Part shown: piece after piece, positions 59,401-64,000 of the stretch
Layout of the letters: every line of letters starts with the position of its first letter
Position numbering within the stretch: the stretch's first letter is position 1
Origin: Linyphia triangularis
Taxonomy: Eukaryota; Arthropoda; Arachnida; Araneae; Linyphiidae
Length of the DNA: 64,000 bases
Direction: 5' to 3'
NCBI GenBank assembly: GCA_963978545.1
Contig: OZ021732.1
Span: 27,186,123-27,250,122, forward strand
Notes under the pieces: generated by a model
The model's input: only the letters and a program-made list of their open reading frames with translations
Told to the model about the DNA's origin: nothing
The model's database searches: none
Translations under genes and position numbers: made by a program

Positions 59401-62400
59401 GGCAGCACAGTAATATTATTTCATATTTAGCTTTGGAATATAAAACAATTTAGGAATACCAAGTTTCTTCGATTTTCAGTGTTAGGTTAGTGAGGGTGTA
59501 CATTAAATCTTGGGGAAGACAGTCACTTATGAAAATTGTTTGGGTGATTAAATATCAACATTTTCTATATTAGTGGAGGTTATCCAGCGACAGATAAAAT
59601 ATGGATAATAGTGATGTCGTCCCTCTGGAAAAATAAGGTGATTTGGGAACAATCGTATTAAATTAAGGAATTTTATTTTTTTCAAGAATTAAATAATTAT
59701 AAAAACTTTTCATGGAAGCAAGATATTTTTCTCAGACATGTTTTAGTCTCTTTTATTTTGGTAAAAAAAATTTACAAGTTCATCTGTTTTGAAACACCTG
59801 TAGAAGATGATTGATAGTCTTGTGTCAGTAGTTTAGAATGCCTAGGAGTTTACAGGATTTTCTTCCATTCGAAATGCAAATATGGGATAGTTTTCCTTTG
59901 AAACACTTTCCAAAGGGCATTCCCCCCTCTCATCTAAAATTTTTATATCTTCTGTAAACAATGTGTTCTCACGCATCTTTTGCTAGTAGAAAAGTGTTAT
60001 ACAACCAACCAACCAAGGGTAAGTCAGGTAATTTGTTTGAATTTCACAAAAATTGTGAAACTATTATTTTAGCATCATCTGCAATTGTATGGGCCCAAAT
60101 CTTAAAGTGTGTTGATAAAATTATTTGTTACTTTTTGTAAAATTAAAAAAAAATTCCCCCCCCCCCCCCCCTTCTTTCCATTTATCCCCCCCCCCCCCCA
60201 TTTTTTTTTAAGAACTGCCTTGTGCCTTGTACTGTGTGAAGTACTAGGGTGTTTAGGTTTTAAATCAAGTGATTTTTTAAAAATAAATCTTTGGTTTATA
60301 TACAAATGTTTAGTTTTTTTTTTAATCGCAATTTTTGGATAAACTGAAACTTTGCTAAATATTTACTTTATCTTTAATTTATTTCATTTTTTAATTGAAC
60401 CAATAGTTTTAATTACAATGCTTTCCTTTAATTATTGTATTTCTTAGCTATGTTATGCTTAGGACACAAAAGGGGCATTTTCAACCTGACCCACTTAGAA
60501 TGTTATATTTTTGTGGTGGGGGGGGGGGGGGGGAATGCTGGTGATAGGATGAAAATATTCTGAAACTCACTTTAATTTTTTTAATATGTGAATGCAAAAA
60601 TTAACTTTTTATAAAATAATATAAATATATGTATAAAAAATAAATATGAATTCTATAATTATTAAATAGACTTAAATTTGGAATCAGTGAAAAATGTTTG
60701 ATTGAACTGAGCATTTGTAGAGTTATTAATATGAAGATCAAACCTATTTTGACCTTCAATACTTCAAAAAATTATATTTACTCTTGGCAGTTTTGTATTT
60801 AATTTAGCATTGAAATATTAGAATTTGTAATTAAAACACTCAAAATTATGGTTGTTTTTCTTAAACAAAAATTTAAAATGTTAGTTTCTATTAGTAAATT
60901 TTGTAATACAATCACATACAGCTACTTAAAAAAAATATCATAGAAAAATAATGTTCTTTGACACCCTGTGCTCAACCACCTTTCAGGAGTGGAGATTTTG
61001 TACGACCTGTACAACCCAACTCTGTTGTCCATTGATGTATTAAGGCTTGAGAAGCGTCTGGACGACCACCTATATTATCTTAGAGATGCCCCACCAGAGT
61101 ACAGCACATTTCCCTTTGATATGGAGCCAGAATTTATAGTGAAGGGAGAGCCAGTAAGAGTCAACCCTCTCAAAGTAAGATGTCTTAGTTTACATGTATA
61201 ATAATAAATTTTATGTTTTAAAGAACTTTTATTGTAATCATTTGCTTTATTTTACATTCTCTTATATGAAATACCCTTGCCACAGTCATTTTAAATGTTA
61301 GGCTTGTGTAGCCATAGAACTCTGATAACTAACTTTAGCTGTATGTGTTTATTTATGTGTACCACGTTAGTTTGTGCACATAGAAAGGAAAAAAGTGAAT
61401 AGATTTGGTTCCATGCCTATCCCCCCCCCCCCCCATTACCAAAGGTATCCAATTTTGTTTTAATATTTATTAAGTAATGTCTAATCATAAGTTTGAGCTG
61501 TATAATAACTATGAGGTTAAAGGAAAAAAATATTCATTCCAAAACATCTTTAGTTTTTAATTATTTTAAATTATATTTAATTTTTTAATTAAACTTAATT
61601 TTTTTAATATTTGTGGCTCTTATTTGAATTTTATCCACCCAATTTTTCATGGGTTTTGAATATTAATAGTTGATACATAGTTTCATCTTCAGTTCCAAAT
61701 TACCCTCTAATGACCTACAGGGATGGCTTGTATTTGGGCTGCTACTTAAAAGTATCACTTAAACAGTATTTATGCTAGGATACAAAATTTCTCTAGCAAA
61801 AAAGCTAAAATCACTATTTTTAATTTTAGTAAAAAGCTAAAATGATTACAAGGTCCTCTACTCATGATGTTTAATTCAACCCAACTATTGCAATTTTTAT
61901 TATGAAATTATTATTAACTTTAAATATAAGGCTATTTTATTCCAAATATCATCTGGAAAAAATAATTTTCACCCTTCACCTTACTTATTCTTTTAAGTCG
62001 ATAACTAACTTTGGGATTATAAAAACAGTGAATTTGCATATTTAATGGTAAAATGTTTTAGCAAAAGAGTTAAACCACACTTTCTAATTTTAGTATTTAA
62101 GAAAATTCTCAAGCATTTTACTATAAAAGCACCCACAGCTTAATCCCTGCACTTAATGTCACCTATTGATTGAAAGTTACTGTATGCTTTTTATCTCTCT
62201 TCGTGAAAATCCCCTTCTCTTCAGTTTTGTAGACTTGTTTTCTTCTGTACTTGTTTTAATCGCAAAATTTTACCAATTATCAAAACTAATTACTACATTT
62301 ACAATTTATTAACCTAGTAACTCGCAATATGTAATAGTCAATCCACATGCAAGATTTTTAAATTGATTTTGCTAAAACGGCATTCTTACTAGATTTTAAA

Positions 62401-62822
62401 AAATTTAAATAACTTAATCTCTATTTTTTTCACCATAGTCTACAAAAGTACATGTTTTAATGGCCTACTAAAAAAAAAAAAAAATGCTTTTTGATAGAAA
62501 TTAACATTGATTTCATGTCAAAATAAATTTTAAAAATTTTTATAATACTAAATAAAAAAATTTAACTTTTTTTTTTAAATGTTTTTTTTGCTTGTGTTTA
62601 TCTTAACTTTTTTAATTTATAAATGAGTTTTGATCACCATTTGAAAGTAAGAAAATTGCTCTCAAATATATACTTGTTCAACTTGTGTTTTCAGGTGAAG
62701 CTAAAACCTCCTCCATGGCATGCCAAGTGGGAGCAACGGAATCTGAAGGGAGTAGAAGAGCTGGAAGGAGTGCCAAGACATCGGGCAATACGCGCTCGCA
62801 AGATAGCCACACCATGGGAAAG
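50489..62822 (+). CDS. mRpL19: Mitochondrial 39S ribosomal protein L19 (bL19m), partial at both ends
   Basis: Five exons in one frame: 50489-50585, 53558-53682, 58627-58761, 60987-61174, 62695-62822 (673 nt, about 224 codons). The protein belongs to the mitochondrial large ribosomal subunit, at the interface side near the 3' end of 16S rRNA in bL19. Diagnostic segments are [63 protein letters not shown] and PPEYSTF; these match the vertebrate protein closely in order and spacing. The first visible exon ([17 protein letters not shown]) is the low-complexity region after the mitochondrial targeting peptide. The targeting exon was not found upstream. The last exon, expected to start after PWER, is beyond 64000 or not recognised. 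Human MRPL19 is near 290 residues, so most of the protein is present. Confidence 0.92.
51323..52566. mobile_element. 1.24-kb CAGGGGTC-ended element with 6-bp flanking repeat (TACTTA)
   Basis: Left end CAGGGGTCGCAGACG, right end TTTGACCCCTG; the inverted repeat is 8 bp. TACTTA flanks both sides (51317-51322 and 52567-52572). The motif TATTGTCCTATATTTT is repeated near both ends in the same orientation, with several ATCCTATAT variants. An open frame of 134 codons at 51816-52220 has no recognised domain and is probably chance. It lies in the mRpL19 intron between the first two visible exons. Confidence 0.75.
53069..53490. mobile_element. Foldback MITE, copy 2
   Basis: Starts GGCAATTCTCTGCTG like copy 1 at 5238 and ends AGAGAATTGCCC. 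Shared internal blocks are ATGAGACATCTTTGCTTTTTTTCTAC and the central hairpin with GGACACTGACTTGTCC. The two copies have diverged by many substitutions. It ends about 70 bp before the second visible mRpL19 exon. Confidence 0.7.
56075..56640 (+). repeat. Tandem array, about 125-bp unit, 4-5 copies
   Basis: Each unit contains CTCTGAAATTTTCAACATAAG, a TTTTGGCCTTCAAATTGTACATT-like stretch, GTGACAAACAGAATGTTAAAA and a T- or A-rich spacer, then AAACGATTTCTAATA. Copies differ by 10-25%. Confidence 0.75.
56748..56948 (+). repeat. Tandem array, about 55-60-bp unit, 3-4 copies
   Basis: The unit is of the form AGCGAGT(C/T)AAGCGA(A/G)CTTGTGTTTGCATAGCAATGAAACTTTC. Units vary in length. It follows directly after the 125-bp array in the nested element. 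Confidence 0.7.
57320..58205 (+). pseudogene. hAT transposase relic with C-terminal dimerisation motif
   Basis: The first part (57320-57725) reads [19 protein letters not shown] and then a helical stretch around [18 protein letters not shown], typical of the middle of KIAA1586/ZNF862-like hAT transposases. After a break, 57799-58086 gives [18 protein letters not shown] and then [13 protein letters not shown], the conserved hAT C-terminal dimerisation region (the 'P.SNA..ER.FS' block). An in-frame TAA-like stop at 58084-58086 is followed by CRLRIQKNG in the same frame. The zinc-finger N-terminus and first catalytic residues are missing or replaced by the nested insertion. It is inactive. Confidence 0.8.
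58762..60986. other. mRpL19 intron, no gene seen
   Basis: AT-rich intron sequence. Poly-C runs at 60157-60170 and 60186-60199 and a poly-G run near 60519-60533 create spurious proline/glycine frames on both strands. An AT-rich tract around 59220-59270 (ATATATATGATATATAATTA) is low complexity. No TE border with duplication was recognised. Confidence 0.5.
61175..62694. other. mRpL19 intron, no gene seen
   Basis: AT-rich intron with a poly-C run at about 61422-61435. No exon, RNA gene or element border was recognised. Confidence 0.5.
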
Positions 62823-63467
62823 GTAGATACTCATAATGTAGTTTTAAGATAGATTCGTTTTTGAACGTTAATATCCACTGCAGGATTTGTCTTCTTCATC
62901 ATTATTTTTTAATTTGATTTTAGCTTTTTTAAAAATCTGTAAAATCAACCGCAGATAGTCGCGGTGCTGATATTCGCTAGAGCCATCCCATTTCAAGTTA
63001 TAGTCATAAAATCAACTAAAAAATACATCTGGTGTAACATGTACTTTTACTTTACAAGTGAGCAAAAAAATTAACTGTAGTAAAAGTCCAATTATATTAT
63101 CTAAATTAATTGGAACCAGACCCCATTAAGAAAACCTTGTGTTTTAATCCAGTCTTTTTTTTTTTAGTTGAGTCACTTCAGTTCTTTTGAACACAGGTAG
63201 TTTTGCAATGCCACTTAAGTGATGGTTCTGGAAACTATTGTAGAATAATCAAACTTTGTCGATATAATTATAAAAAATATCATTGAAATTGTTATTAAAA
63301 CCTCGCATTTTTAATGTATGTTTTGAAAGTAGATATTTTAAATACACATTAGTATTTTTCAAAATGTCTACAATTGTTCTTGCAGTAGAATTTTTTTTAA
63401 CTCATAGTGTATAATGTCCCTTTACCATCCAAGTAGGAGTAATAAAGTAGTAGTCAATGTACTCTTT

Positions 63468-64000
63468 CTAGAATAATGCAACACAAAGCTTGCAAATATT
63501 CAGAAAGGCCAGATTGTTGGAGCTTGCATGTTTGGAGCATTTTTCATTGCAACGCTAATTTTTTTAAGGCAACAATACGGAAATTTACGACTGTGTACGA
63601 AATTATTGGAAAAACTCTCTGGGAATAAAAAATCATGGCTGAAAGGAAGGCTTAGTGAAAGTGACTGATATGCTTTGAATCTGTATTCTGTAGTCTCTAA
63701 AAAGAAGTCAGCTGCAGAAAAAAGTTAACTTCAGAACTCAATTTTAATCTATATGCTTCAATATTAACCATCCCTGTTAGAAGAAAACTTTATAATTGGA
63801 ACTTTTTCAACCTTGGCAATATATAAGCCATTTCTAATAGATGCTAACGCAAAATTTCATCTACAGCTGTGCCACGAGTACTCATATTGCTTGAATGACT
63901 AGAGGAAACTGTTATTTGTCCAGCAAATGATCTTTCACATTTTCCAGAGAAGGTGTTTGTATGTTTAGAAGACATTATGAATATTTAGCATACTTCATGG
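63468..64000 (+). pseudogene. Tc1-like transposase relic (N-terminal and central part), runs off the window
   Basis: From 63468 the frame gives ANIQKGQIVGACMFGAF, the first helix of the Tc1-type helix-turn-helix DNA-binding domain ('..QRGQIVGA..AG.S'). Frameshifted continuation reads SGNKKSWLKGRLSESD, matching the 'GRK..L..RD' linker, then VVSKKKSAAEK ('IV.KN..TTA.K'). Further on it reads LIDANAKFHLQLCHEYSYCL ('LITE.NAK.R..WC..H..W') and FPREGVCMFR. The order is that of a complete Tc1 transposase, but stops and frameshifts are frequent. It lies after the last visible mRpL19 exon, probably in its final intron. Confidence 0.75.

Noticed and set aside
60102..60342. Proline-rich and glycine-rich frames
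   Set aside because: Produced by poly-C runs.
62881..62930. Next mRpL19 exon after CTGCAG at 62884
   Set aside because: The frame gives ICLLHHYFLI and does not match the expected continuation after PWER.

Overview
The window is AT-rich eukaryotic DNA. It has long introns, GT-AG splice sites, many homopolymer tracts and dense relics of cut-and-paste transposons. It carries parts of two protein-coding genes on the + strand. The gene style, the transposon mix (hAT, Tc1, Ty3/gypsy, a tRNA-derived SINE) and a eukaryotic phosphoenolpyruvate-synthase-like gene suggest an arthropod, possibly a chelicerate. The species is an inference and cannot be read directly from the sequence.

Region 1 (about 285-39569) is a phosphoenolpyruvate synthase / rifampicin-phosphotransferase-like gene. 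I traced 36 coding exons that join in one continuous frame: 1,127 codons plus a stop, with the 5' end outside the window. Order of parts: an N-terminal beta-rich region of uncertain family, a PPDK-type ATP-binding domain, a long middle region, and the C-terminal phosphohistidine swivel domain with its catalytic His. Its introns hold several well-bounded transposons: a 623-bp hAT-type MITE, a 2.25-kb element with 6-bp flanking repeats, foldback MITEs, a 4.8-kb hAT-like element and a Tc1 transposase relic.

Region 2 (about 39.6-50.5 kb) is intergenic or an unrecognised 5' intron. It holds a decayed Ty3/gypsy RNase H fragment and an approximately 5.9-kb terminal-inverted-repeat element (41922-47832). 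That element has minisatellite-like subterminal arrays, a 290-bp palindrome and, inside it, what looks like a promoter plus spliced noncoding exons. After it comes a 1.44-kb Tc1/mariner-type element that contains a tRNA-derived SINE.

Region 3 (about 50489-62822) is the gene for mitochondrial ribosomal protein L19 (bL19m). Five exons are visible; the first exon(s) and the last exon(s) are missing. Its introns contain a 1.24-kb element with 6-bp flanks, a second foldback copy, and a 3.67-kb hAT element with a decayed transposase and two tandem arrays. That element ends only 52 bp before an mRpL19 exon. The last 530 bp of the window are a decayed Tc1-like transposase running off the edge.

The two genes show no functional link. 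No tRNA, rRNA, CRISPR array or bacterial-style operon was found. Element families were assigned from termini, target-site duplications and short protein motifs read by eye, with no database search.
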